This document shows positions 11,364 through 22,062 of a stretch of DNA of 64,000 nucleotides, piece after piece. How positions within the stretch are numbered: position 1 is the stretch's first letter; each line of letters starts with the position of its first letter. This DNA comes from Panagrolaimus kolymaensis. Taxonomy: Eukaryota > Nematoda > Chromadorea > Rhabditida > Panagrolaimidae. The notes under the pieces are model-generated. The model saw only the letters and a list, made by a program, of their open reading frames with translations, did not search any database and was not told where the DNA came from. The position numbers were made by a program, and so were the translations under genes. The stretch lies in contig JAJQJQ010000002.1 in NCBI GenBank assembly GCA_028622995.1, positions 11,780,001 through 11,844,000 of the forward strand. Direction: 5' to 3'.

Positions 11364-14338
11364 ATGATCGCCCAACAAGTTTCTAATCTTTTTTCAAGTT
11401 TGCGGCAAGGAGTTAAGGGCCTTTATCCTTTGTTGATTTTAATCCTCCTCACTCTTGTTGGAGGGTTTATGTTTTTAGCAATTGAAGGTCCAAATGAAGA
11501 ATATGAAATTAGAAAACTTATGGAAGAAAGGGAAAAACTTCTTGAGGTTTGACTTCTACCACAAAATTTCTTTTATAGTTCAGAAAAAAAGTTTTTTTTT
11601 CAGGACACTGCATTCAAGCTAAATTCAATTAAATCTATGACCCCTCTTCAAGCTTATAATCACACAGTAAAAACTTTGGATGAATATCGAGAAAATTTGG
11701 GTGTTGAACGAGCTTCATTAAATGAAACAAAATGGACTTTTTGGGGTTCCATTTATTATTCCATGACTGTTTACACCACTATTGGTAAGTCAAAGCTTTA
11801 TAACAAAAAATTTAAATAAGCAATTTTGAAGCCCGAAATTAAAGCAAAAAAATCGCTAAAACATTTAAACAAAATTTCCAAAATATATTAATTTTGTTTT
11901 GTGAATCTAAAATTTTTAAGAAAAATGGTTTCGAAGCAAAAAAAATTAAAATATGTATTTATTTTTGTTTAACTTTTTGATAGGAGAATTCTAGTAACAG
12001 CAATTTGGTTTATAGTTTTTTAGGAGTGACAGACTTTTGAAACTCTGAATATATGTTTTTAATGTTTCTAATTTTGGCAATTTCAGGTTATGGCAATATT
12101 GCAGCCCAAACAACCATTGGCCGAGTTTTAACCATTTTATATGCCTTTATTGGAATCCCTATCGCCATTATTTCTTTGATTGCCCTTGGTGGTTTATTTG
12201 CCAAATTATGTATGGTTATTTGGAGCTTTATGACTCGAGGCACACGAGTTGTAAATAAAGATTTGGGGAAAAAAGTAATATTTTTATTATTTTTTTTTAA
12301 AATAAAAATTAAAGCTTTTTTTGTATTTATTTTTTAGATGGAACAAATAGGCCCAGAAGATAAAAATAAAAACCCCTCTTCTTCCAATGCTGCAAAAGAA
12401 AAAGGAGATGATTCAGAAGATTTATTGAATTTTCCATTAAGTTTTATTTTAATTATTACAATTTTATGGATTTTATTTTGTGCTTGGATTTTCACCTTTT
12501 TTGAAACTCAATGGAATTATGGTAAGTCAATTGCATAATAATAAAAATAGCCGCAAAAATTTATATATTAAAAGTTTAGTTTAAAAAATAATGATAAAAA
12601 CTTAATTAAATATTTATCATAAAATTGTTTGTTTAATTTTCGAAATTTTTCGGATAAAATGAATAGCATTTTGGCTTTAAATTTTTGCTAATTTTTCTGG
12701 CTTTCATTTAAGAAAATTCAAAAAAAGTTAGTTTGAGTAAGAATCGATTGGCAAATAAGAGTTTCCAATAATAAAAAAATAAGAAATTATAATCAAATTG
12801 ATACATAATTTTTCTTTTTTGTGCAAAAAATGATTTAAAACAAATCTTAAAAAACAGATAAGTAAAGTAAAATTTTTATGAAATTTTAATTATTTAAATG
12901 AAAAGCTAAATAAAATTTATGCTTTTAATTTTCTTTGCATTCCTTCCATCTATTTTTTTTTTCAGGAACGAGTTTGTATTTCACTCTCATCAGTTTTTTA
13001 ACCATTGGTTTTGGCGATGTTTTACCTTCTGAATCAGATTACATTATTCTCATTGGCATTCTTCTTCTCATTGGCCTTGCCTTGGTTTCAACTTTACTTC
13101 AAATAATTCAAAAACAAATTGAAGCTTTAGCAACTGTTAGTTAACTTCCAAAAAAATAATTTATATTTTCCGTGCAAGACCGATTTTATTTTTATTTTAC
13201 AGGGAATGAAATCAAACATTGATGAAGAATATCAAAAAGCTTTACAAGAAGCTCAAGATGAAGGAGAATTAACTGAAATAGATTTAAATGAAAGTGCCAT
13301 CACGGTTAAAGATAAAGATGGAAATATTATTCCCGTTAAAGTTGATATTGAAAAAGGTGGAAAAAAAGTCACCAAAAAGGGTAATTTTTTTACGAATAAA
13401 AAAATAAAAAAAATTTTGCAGAAAATAAATTTTGGAAAGCTTCATTTTGAGGCAAAACTCAAAAATATTTTCGAACAAACATAAAATTTTATATTTTCGT
13501 TGCGAGACTCTATTCCCCTAAAAATTAAAGTTTTTAATGCAGTTTTTTATTTTATTCTTTTGCAGAAGTCAACCCCCGTTCCCTTGATGCTGTAGTTAAA
13601 AGAATGCCATGGCAAAAGCGAATGATGTTCCACGTTATGTCGGATGCAAACAAAAAACAACTCAATAAATATGCAAATCAAAAGCAACGCTATGTAAATC
13701 GAGGAGTTCAAACTGAAGAATCATCTATAAGAACAGCAGTAAGTTAAAATTCCATATTTCCATAAAATTTCTTTGTTTGATATTATAATTTTTGAATTAA
13801 ACTCTAACTTTGCAATTAGTTACTTGGAGTCTGGAAGCAAATATTTTCGAAGCCAAAAAATTTATTTTGTTTTCATTTTTTCGGAAAAATTTATCAAAAA
13901 TAATTTTAGCAAAAGTTAGTTTTAATCCTAAAATTTTCTATTAAAAACTTTTCGCGTTTGTGATATTTTTTCGCTTCAAGACTTCCTGTAGCAAATTTTT
14001 TGATAGGAAGTATCAAGAATTTTTTATTAACAAAGTTTTGGTTTTAATTATTACTAACTATTTTATTTTTTAGCCTCATTGGAAATATTAATATTTTTTT
14101 ATTTAACATTATTTTGTTGATTTTGGACCTTTTGTGATTATTACTCTTCCTTAACATGTGCAATTCCAAAAAAATACTAACAACATTTTTATTTATTTAT
14201 TTTTTTTTTTGGGAATTCCATTATCTCTTTATTTTTTTTTTTTCAAAATATTTTTTGTAGATTGTTGGTAGCGTTGGTGAACCTCGTTTAACTTCACATG
14301 ATGGCGATGAAGGAACAGTTTTATGGATACAAAAATAA
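11364..14338 (+). CDS. twk: Two-pore-domain K+ channel (TWK family)
   Basis: Eight exons (11364-11546, 11604-11784, 12087-12274, 12338-12521, 12966-13135, 13203-13380, 13566-13738, 14261-14338) close to 444 residues. M1 is at about 22-40. An extracellular loop with N-x-T/S sites follows, then pore 1 with filter TTIGYGN (about 119-125), M2, a cytosolic acidic loop, M3, pore 2 with TIGFGD (about 259-264), M4 and a long charged C-terminal tail. Both filters are intact, so this should be a functional dimeric background K+ channel in nerve or muscle membrane. Each filter GYG/GFG is interrupted just upstream by an intron, as in many nematode twk genes. The particular twk orthologue was not determined. 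An alternative last exon may exist at 14589-14633. Confidence 0.93.
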
Positions 14339-14588
14339 AATACTCGATCAAATCAAACTACATTTCTTATTTGTCGTCTGCCAGCCATCATCCAAATCTT
14401 TAAACTAAAAAACACATTGTGCCAGTCGTCTTTATAAAAAAAACTTTGTCTTTTAACAAAAAATATTTTTTAGAGAATTAGGAATTTAAAAAAAAACTAA
14501 AGTATAATCATTTTTTTGTTTTTAAATATTTTTTTATTGTTTCTTACTGCCATTTACATATTTTTTTCTATTTCTTATTATTTTTCAG

Positions 14589-14633
14589 CGACACGGCCGC
14601 CAAAATTACTTGTACAGCGATGATTCAAAATAA
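14589..14633 (+). other. Possible alternative terminal exon of the K+ channel
   Basis: TATTTTTCAG at 14579-14588 is a strong acceptor. Joined in phase 0 from the donor at 13738, the following 45 bases read RHGRQNYLYSDDSK then TAA. That would replace the 25-residue tail encoded by 14261-14338 with a 14-residue basic/acidic tail. The segment begins CGACACGGCCGCC, markedly GC-richer than its surroundings. It lies in the 3' UTR of the main model, so it would be a mutually exclusive last exon. Without transcripts this is inference. Confidence 0.4.
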
Positions 14634-15406
14634 AACAAAAAAATATGTCTCTTTTTTCTTTTTCTTTTTTTTTGATCGAACTTTTTATTATTAATTTTTA
14701 AAAGTTTTGTAACCCCTTTTTTTATTTGATTCAATTTTTTTCCATTTTTAATAGATTCAATTTCTTTTAATTTACTTTACTGTCGAATAAATTAGATAAT
14801 ATATATGTATGACTTCAAGGCAAAAAAGTAACACAAAAAATTGTATTTTTAAAACATTAAAAAATGAATAATTTTTTATGTTTAAAAAAGTCAATCATTT
14901 TCTTTTTTTTATTTATTTTTGAGTTCCAAAGAGAAAAAACTAGAATCACGTTTTCCAAAAAATGAAATTATTAAACACTTTATTTTTGATCAAAATAATT
15001 TTTTATAACCTTTTTTATTATTATTCCCATTTAAGAAATGCTTACTAAAAAATCAAGCAACAACAGCCACAAAAATTGACGAAAATGGCAACAAAAAAAT
15101 GAATCATAATTCTTTTTTATTCTTTCTTTCTTTAACGAAAGAAAGAAAGAAATAAAAACTGAATCAGCGGCAAAAAATAAGGATGAAAAAACGCTGCATA
15201 TTGATCGAAGCAAAGAAAAAAAAGGCAATCATGACGAAGTTTTTAAAGAAGGAAACAAAACTTTTTTTTACAAGAAAAAAAAGAATCAAACAACCACCAC
15301 ACGAAAAAAAGAGAGGTTGTTTCATTGTCAAAAATTTGAAATAATTTTATTTTGTTAGTTTTATTTTTGTATATTTTATTTTAAAAATAAATTTGTTAAT
15401 AATAAA
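14634..15406. other. Intergenic with one perfect hairpin
   Basis: This AT-rich gap holds the 3' UTR of the channel and the promoter of the next gene. No gene is seen. An inverted repeat sits at 15120-15151. Confidence 0.5.
15120..15151. repeat. 14-bp perfect inverted repeat
   Basis: TTCTTTCTTTCTTT (15120-15133) and its exact complement AAAGAAAGAAAGAA (15138-15151) are separated by only AACG. The stem extends a few more pairs beyond a one-base bulge. The arms are also homopurine/homopyrimidine. It lies about 255 bp before a start codon. It could extrude as a hairpin, or it may simply be two microsatellites in opposite orientation. Confidence 0.7.
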
Positions 15407-15929
15407 ATGGGATTTAAACTTGGTGGATTTGGTATTGCTTTTGCAATTTTAATGTAAGTTTGATTTTCTTTTTTTCTTCGCAACAAAAATAACCGAATAA
15501 GTTTTTTATTTGCCACAAAAATCTAAAAATCTAGCTTTTCTTTTTGTCTTGAAAATATAATTTTTTCTTGAAACAAAAATAGATTTAACTATGTTTTTTA
15601 GTCCTTTATTATGTATTGCTGGATGCATAGCTCTTGCATTTTATATTATGAAAGGTCGAAAAAAGAGAGTGGGCCCACATATAAGTATTGCAACGAAATC
15701 AGCTGTTCCACCTCATCGTGCTCCCCCACCTCCACCGCCACCACCATCCCAAATAGCTCAAGCTCCTCCACCACATATGGTTAATGGTGGAATATATCGA
15801 AGTCATGAAGCTTCAACGGATCCATATTTGCCATATCCTTCTTCACCCTTGCAATCCCAACAAGTTCCAAGTTATACAGTTCATCAACCTCCATATGGAT
15901 ATAATTCAGATGGGCCATATCCAGCTTAA
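15407..15929 (+). CDS. Single-pass membrane protein with proline-rich tail
   Basis: Two exons (15407-15453 and 15602-15929) close to 124 residues. One long hydrophobic segment (about residues 4-29, broken by the intron) is followed by a basic stop-transfer MKGRKKR. Then comes a cytosolic tail with a run of eight prolines (about 53-60), PPP motifs and Tyr/Pro/Gln-rich repeats such as YLPYPSSP and PPYGYNSDGPYP. The PPPY-like and polyproline motifs would suit WW, SH3 or EVH1 binding. I do not recognise a named family. A frame-shifted shadow frame overlaps at 15784-15987 and is not a gene. Confidence 0.75.
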
Positions 15930-16283
15930 ACAAAATTATAAAAAATTTTTGATTAAACTTTTTCTAATAAAATTATTTATTTTTTGAAATTTGTATCAAA
16001 ATGAAATTTTTTTAGTAACATTTTCTGATACAAAAATAATTTAAATTTTTATAATAAAAGGTTTATTATTTTGAGATTTTGGCATCAAATTTTAGGATAA
16101 TGAATTTTTTATTTTCTAAATTTATGATTGACAAGTTTTTTTGAATTTTTGCTTCGAGATTTTCTGCAAAAGTTTTAATTAAAATAATTTATTGAAAAAT
16201 GAATCAATTAATTTTTTTGTATTTTTTTAAGAAAAACAATTTATAAAAATTTATTTTATCTGTCGAAAAAACACATTTTATAA

Positions 16284-17253
16284 TTAATCATCTGTAGCCA
16301 TATAATTTGGTGTAACTTGAGGAAGAACTTTGCCATTATATTTATGGCAATTAGTTTCACGCATATTATGGGCCAGAGCCATCCGCGATAAAGTTGAAAT
16401 GATATCCAAAAATGCAAAAATTGCGAGCACGATCATGATGTAACCGGCCACTGAAAAATTTACCAAATTATTATTTCATCTTTTGAAAATAAAAAATAAA
16501 AAAGTTTGCCACAAATGGAAAATTTGTTTTTTTATTTTTTTCGAAAAATTTCTTTTTTTAGATAGTTTACTCCATTTTTTTTCAAATTTATTCGAAAAAC
16601 AAACCTTGATCAATTTGTTTAATTGCATTTTGAGCAGGTTCAGGATCAACATTTTGTTGAATGAATTTATAAAAACCTTCAGCACCAAAAATTTTCTCCA
16701 CATCATCATGATCTAACTTGGCTGCACGAAAAATTGCAAAGATACATACACAAATTTGTAAAATCAATCGAACACCCTAAAAGTGCATTTATTTAAAAAA
16801 AATTTCTGCTCGAGACTCAATGTGGCAATTAAAACTTAAAACTTACATCACAAAGTAAATAAAGTCCAAGCATATGTCGATGTTTCATAATTCCACCAAT
16901 TAAAAGTAAAAAGCAATTAAGCACACCAAAACCATAATAAGGGATATGAGACCAATGTTGATTTACGGAATGCCAAAATAAAGCAAGAATGATATAAATT
17001 GGAATGGTTATGATGACAATGAAAAAAATGCAACACTAAAAAAATAAACCAATAAAAAAAGATTTGGGATGGAAAAATCTATGATTTCTAAAACTTTCGT
17101 TTCAAGAATCTAGATTTAAAAAATCTCAAATTTTCGGATTGATAACCAAAAGCTATTGTAAAATACTCATTTTGGAGTCGAGAACTGTGGTTTCCAGTTA
17201 AAAGAAAATTTAATTTATTCGAGTTAAAAACTTACTTGAGAACATGAAACCAT
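16284..17253 (-). CDS. Four-TM membrane protein
   Basis: Four exons (17236-17253, 16847-17035, 16605-16776, 16284-16450) close to 181 residues. The first exon is only six codons (MVSCSQ). Hydrophobic segments are at about 8-28 (FFIVIITIPIYIILALFW), 43-60 (GFGVLNCFLLLIGGI), 70-87 and 128-147. A hydrophilic loop with LDHDDVEKIFG lies between TM3 and TM4, and the tail is short and polar. It looks like a nematode four-TM family of the MARVEL/LAPTM-like size class. No enzyme motif is present and the function is unknown. Confidence 0.75.
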
Positions 17254-17918
17254 TTTTTTTTCGAGGTTTAAAATTCAAAGTTAATCAACGTTATTTATTC
17301 CTTTTTTTCTTCAAAGAAATATTTTTAGTTGTTTAAAATATTTTTTTTCTTTTTTCCAACGTGGCTGCTTCAAAAATAAATAAAAATCGTTTTGAAACAT
17401 TTATATTTGTTATTTGATGGAAAAAGAAAAAAAGAATGGTTAATCATTTTTTTTGTTATGTTTCATCATAGCAAGAAAGAACATAACTTTTTTTGAAAAA
17501 GCTCTTTAATAAAAATAATACAAAAAAAGTTTAAAAGAAAATTACAATATTTGAACTAAAAAATTTAAAGTATTGTTTTAATCCCAAAATTTTTCAATAT
17601 CAAAATAACAAAAAAGAAAATCAATATTAGCGGTTCATGGAATTTAGAAACGATAGAAAAAGTTACAAAAATAAACAAAAAATAAAATAATTTTTTGATA
17701 GTTTCGTTTCAATTTTTGGCACGGCAAGGAATGTTGGGTGCAAGGCATCGTAAATCGCATTTATGTGGCAAGTGGAATAGATCCATATGATGATCATGAT
17801 AAAGTTGTTGTTAGGATTTGTTTTTGAAAAGCTAAGGATTTAGAAAAAAAGACTTATATCAATAATTTGAATTTTTAATTTAAAAAATGAATACAAATTA
17901 AATATTCAAAAAAAAACG
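17254..17918. other. Intergenic with a GC-richer patch
   Basis: No complete gene is seen. Around 17715-17820 the composition becomes more balanced and a 40-codon open segment without ATG reads WHGKECWVQGIVNRIYVASG and onward to TGA. It could be an exon relic (see findings). Confidence 0.45.
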
Positions 17919-19112
17919 ATGATTGAGAGAGAAAAAAGTGGTAAGATTTTTTTTCTCAGGTCATCGTCGTTCTTTCTTTTCTTCAATCATTTTACTATTT
18001 TTATTGATTTTTTGGTCCTTTCACTTTGCCATTTCCTCCTTTTTATTTATCCTTTCCTTAGTTTGTCTTTCACTGAAAATAATAGTTAGTTCTCTTTTTT
18101 TGTCGCGACTTTTTTTAAGGCTGGAAAATTTAATAGCTTTAATAAACTATTTCTTATTTTAAAAAAATGATATCGTATTAATTTTATTCTGGTTCAGAAT
18201 ATATTACTTTGCTTAAAAGTATTGATGAAAAACCTTTTTGTTTATTTGATTTAGCAATCAACAATATTATTTCTCAAGTTTCCATTCAGCGACCAACTTC
18301 GGATACTTCAATAATAAAATTTATTGGACCTCAAACGTATTTATTTGGGATTGTTTTCGAAAAAAATGGTAAATTTTATTTTATTTTAGTTTTTTATTTA
18401 ATATTTTAAAAGAAATTTTTTTCAGAAATTAAAATTGAAGAAATTGAAAAAAATGAATTTAAAGTTTTCCATGAAACTTTGCCTCTTCAACTTCGAGTTG
18501 ATTTATTTGGGTCTAAAAATGTTGTCGAACTTTATACAAAAACTTTAATTATAAAAGATGAAAAAAATGTTTAGGATCAATTAGAACCAAATCAAGTAAT
18601 AATATTGGAAGCAAAATTAGAAAATTTGCCCTCGCCACAAAATGATATAAAATTTTGTCTTCAAGTCACTAATATTAACGGAAAAATAAAATATTTTTTG
18701 ACAAATGAGACTAATATTAAAATTAATGGTAAGATATTTTTTAAATTTTTTCTCTCCAAGGATTTTTTTTCTAATTGTGAACCAAGTATCTTAGAAAACC
18801 AAAAAAGACTCAATTTTATTTGAAATAAAAAAACCCTTTTTTATTTAAATGGTGGCGAAAAATTATTTTTTAGGAAAACATGGTAACACTGTTGGCGATG
18901 TTGAAAAGATTGATAATCAACGCCAGATTCAACTAATGTTCACATTCACATCAAAAATAATTACAAATTTTAAATTGTACGAAGAAGCTCCTACAAGCAC
19001 TGGTGAAGCCCTCACTGGGTGTGGATTGTTTTGTCTTTTTTCATTCAGTTTTGGTTTAATTATTTATTTATTTGTTGATTTATGCCATAATTATTTCAAA
19101 AAATCCGAATAA
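17919..19112 (+). pseudogene. Tail-anchored galectin-like paralogue with in-frame TAG
   Basis: Four exons (17919-17940, 18198-18368, 18426-18728, 18874-19112) keep perfect splice phase and would encode 244 codons. One internal codon, 18572-18574, is TAG. The gene is a paralogue of 48627-49564 (246 aa). The two share the introns before EIK and within NIKIN-G, plus motifs such as KNEF, NIKIN, QIQL and a C-terminal TM anchor. At the stop, this copy reads NV-stop-DQLEP where the paralogue reads NIWDQIQP, so Trp TGG became TAG. Everything downstream, including the TM, remains open, so the lesion is recent, polymorphic, an assembly error or read through. The beta-strand pattern resembles a divergent galectin, a weak inference. 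Confidence 0.7.
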
Positions 19113-20099
19113 ATCAATGAAACTGAAAAAAAAAATTTTCGTGAAAAAAAGCTATCAAAGAAAAATGAATAAAAATAAATTTAATGCTTTTTGGAAAAAA
19201 TTCTTTGTAAAAAAAATTATTTGTTGTCCAAGATTTTAATGGCAATAAATCAAAACTTAAATAGTAACTAAGACAACTGAAATGAAGAGCATCTCCAAAG
19301 AATAATGGTAGCCAGCCAAAATGAATCAAATAACTGCAACTAGGATTGCTCTTCTTTTTTTTTCAGACTTCCATGCGTGCCTTTTTCTTTTACACATTGA
19401 TTCTTGAGCCTTTTTTTGAATATTTTAAAATACCTTTTTTTCTTTAGTTTTTGTCTTGTTTAAAATCTTTAATTGATAATTACCCCGCGTTTATCGTTAA
19501 AAATGGGGAGAAAAATAAAGAAATATTAATAAGTTTATGTTTTATAAATTTTTTCAACTAAAAATATATTTCTATGAAAGAATAAAATTATCCAACAGCT
19601 TCGTCAACAAAAACCCAGCGTTGAATGTAAACTAACAAAAATTATGAATTATTCGAACAAGAAAAAAAGAAAAAGAAAGAAAAATATTTCATTGTTTCAG
19701 TATGCTTAAGAAAAATAAATAAAGAAAGTCGAAAACCAAAAAAAAATGTTTAAAGAAGAAGAAAGATAGAACTTTGAGCAATTTTTAGAGGAATATTTTA
19801 TTTTTATCTAAATATATTGTGCAATTTAATACTAGCTTTTTCTGGGAGTATACTTTTAATAAAAAAAAACAAAGTTAAACCACAAAATTAATTTAAAATT
19901 GACTTTTTTAAGCTTTTCTTTTTTATGAAAAATGTTAAAATATAAAAAGTTATTATTTTTTTTGTAGCGGCAAAACAAGCATAAAATTTTTTATTTGTTA
20001 TAGTTTTACGAAAATTTTTGGATTAATTAAACATTTATTCATTAAATCAAAAATAACTAAAAAATTATTTATTCATTCAATGAAAAAAAATATAATAAA
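19113..20099. other. Intergenic, no gene seen
   Basis: This AT-rich gap separates convergent genes, the disrupted paralogue on plus and the C-type lectin on minus. It should hold the two 3' UTRs. Nothing else is supported. Confidence 0.5.
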
Positions 20100-21463
20100 T
20101 TAATTATTTTTATTTGCAGCTTTTTTACATACGAATGCTCTGGATTCATTATTGCAATCATAATTATTATATTTTTCATACCATCCTTTTTCATTGGAAT
20201 GATCACTTTCATCAGAAAAAATTTGAACACAATTTTCTTTTCCACCATGATCTGGTTGAGATGGAGCCCAATTATAGAAATCCACTGGTGAACCATCCGT
20301 CCAATTCCAATTTGCATTTTTATCATTCGTGAATAAACCTATCCAACTTTGATGTGGAGTTGATGCTTTGATATTGGTATGGGACATGCCTAAAAAAATT
20401 GTTTATGGAATTAAATTTTGGCAAAATCGCTTCAGGACAACAAAATTTTTCTGTTTCGCTTTAGGATTGCGAAATTTTTTTTGGGATGGAATCTCGCAAT
20501 GAAAAATTAATTTAATAAACTTTGTTAAAATTATAAAAATCTTAAATTTCGGCCTAATCTCTCCAGAACCACAAAAAAAATTTGCCATTTCGCTCCGGGA
20601 CTATTAAATTATGAAAATGGGCACCATAATAGCAAATAGTTAATAAACGGCCAAAAAAGTAACTAACCTGCAACAAAGCTATTTTCAGTTGGACTATGAA
20701 TGGAAACTAAATGAGCCCCATTTGATACGCAAGTTCCTTCAGCATCATGCCATTTTTGATTGAAAAAAGTTTTATAACAGCTATCGCTTTCATTAAAATA
20801 AGTCCATTCTGAATCACAAAATGAATGGCAATGAAAATCAGGCAATGGATTTAATTCGCATACAAAGGGTTTTCGATCATAACAATTACTTGAAACCCAT
20901 AAACCATTATTTAATTGGGATGAAATACAATCAAGACCTTGAGAATTTTGTGGATTTCCTGGACTCCATGAATCATAAACCCATTTCAATCCATCCGTCC
21001 AAGCCCATAATCCAGCTGAAGCTAAATCATTTCCACCAATCCAAAAATCGGTGGCATTTGTTTTAACGAAAATTGTTTGAGCGTTTTCTAAAAAAACTAT
21101 TTGTTTTGTTTGGAAGAAATATTTAAAAAAATTGAATTCTCAAAAAAAAAATTTTTTTTAATTTTTCGTGTCGAAACGCATAACATTTTGTAAACATATT
21201 TTTTTGAGTCTAACAAAAAAAAGCTTACCCGCTAGGAAAGTATTAATGAATCCATCTCCAATGCTTGCAAGATGTCCATTTAAATCCACGCAAGTTTGTT
21301 CAGAATTTAAAAATTCATTTGGTGATGAAATAAATGTATAACATTTTGTTGTGTCTGTTAATGATTGCAATGATCCAGTTGGACAACCACATTCAACAAA
21401 AACAAAAACATTAATAAAAATTAAAGAAAAAATAGTTAATAGAAAATTAAAATAAACCTTCAT
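20100..21463 (-). CDS. clec: Secreted protein with two C-type lectin domains
   Basis: Three exons (21229-21463, 20668-21087, 20100-20389) close to 314 residues. ATG at 21463 starts a strong signal peptide (about 1-28). CTLD1 (about 30-145) has conserved Cys residues, FWIGG, WTDG and SPGNPQ ahead of CISSQ. CTLD2 (about 150-310) has WIGLF, WNWTDG, QPDHGGKENCV and FVCKK. QPD in place of EPN in domain 2 suggests galactose-type specificity if the Ca2+ site is functional; domain 1 has NPQ and may be degenerate. Proteins of this class are secreted from gut or epidermis in nematodes. Introns fall at equivalent LAG/VAG positions in both domains, which supports internal duplication of an exon pair. Confidence 0.9.
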
Positions 21464-22062
21464 TTTTTGAAGAGTTTTCAACAAAGAAAAAAAAATGTTA
21501 AAGTAATAATTTTCTTTCTTTCTTTTGTTCGAGGCTAATTCACAGAGCAGAGAAACAGGAGTTAAAATGCTTCTTACACGGAAGTGTCTATGAAAAATTG
21601 TGTATGTATGTGAGTTTGTGTGATAAGAATCAAATGAGAAACAAAAAATTGTACTTTTATCAAAGCACAGCGAAGTTTTTTTTTTCTTTTTTTTTTTACT
21701 TTTTTTTGTTTAAAGGATGTGTTTATTAGATTGAATTGTTTATGGACTTTATGTCTTCTGATATGAAGATCGTTTGAAGCAAAGACTTTTTCTAAATTTT
21801 GGAATTCGAATGTTATAAAAAATATTAAATAAATAAATATTATAAAAATTCTTTTCTAATCCATTTGGGATTTTTTTAAAATCCAATATGTTTTTTTTAA
21901 AAGCAAGTGCTTCAAAATTTTTTTTACTTAAAATAAACAAAAAATATGTAAAGCATAACAAATAAACAAAAAAATCTATTGCGTTTTGTTATAAAATTTT
22001 GAAATCAAAAAGAAAGAATATTATTGCAATTTTTAATTTCTGAATATTCTTTAATTTAACGT
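21464..22062. other. Intergenic, no gene seen
   Basis: AT-rich spacer holding the lectin promoter side (GTGTATGTATGTGAGTTTGTGTG near 21600) and the 3' UTR of the next minus-strand gene. No supported frame or RNA. Confidence 0.5.

Noticed and set aside
17923..18162. 79-codon open frame
   Set aside because: Overlaps the first exon and intron of the 17919 gene in another frame and is low complexity.
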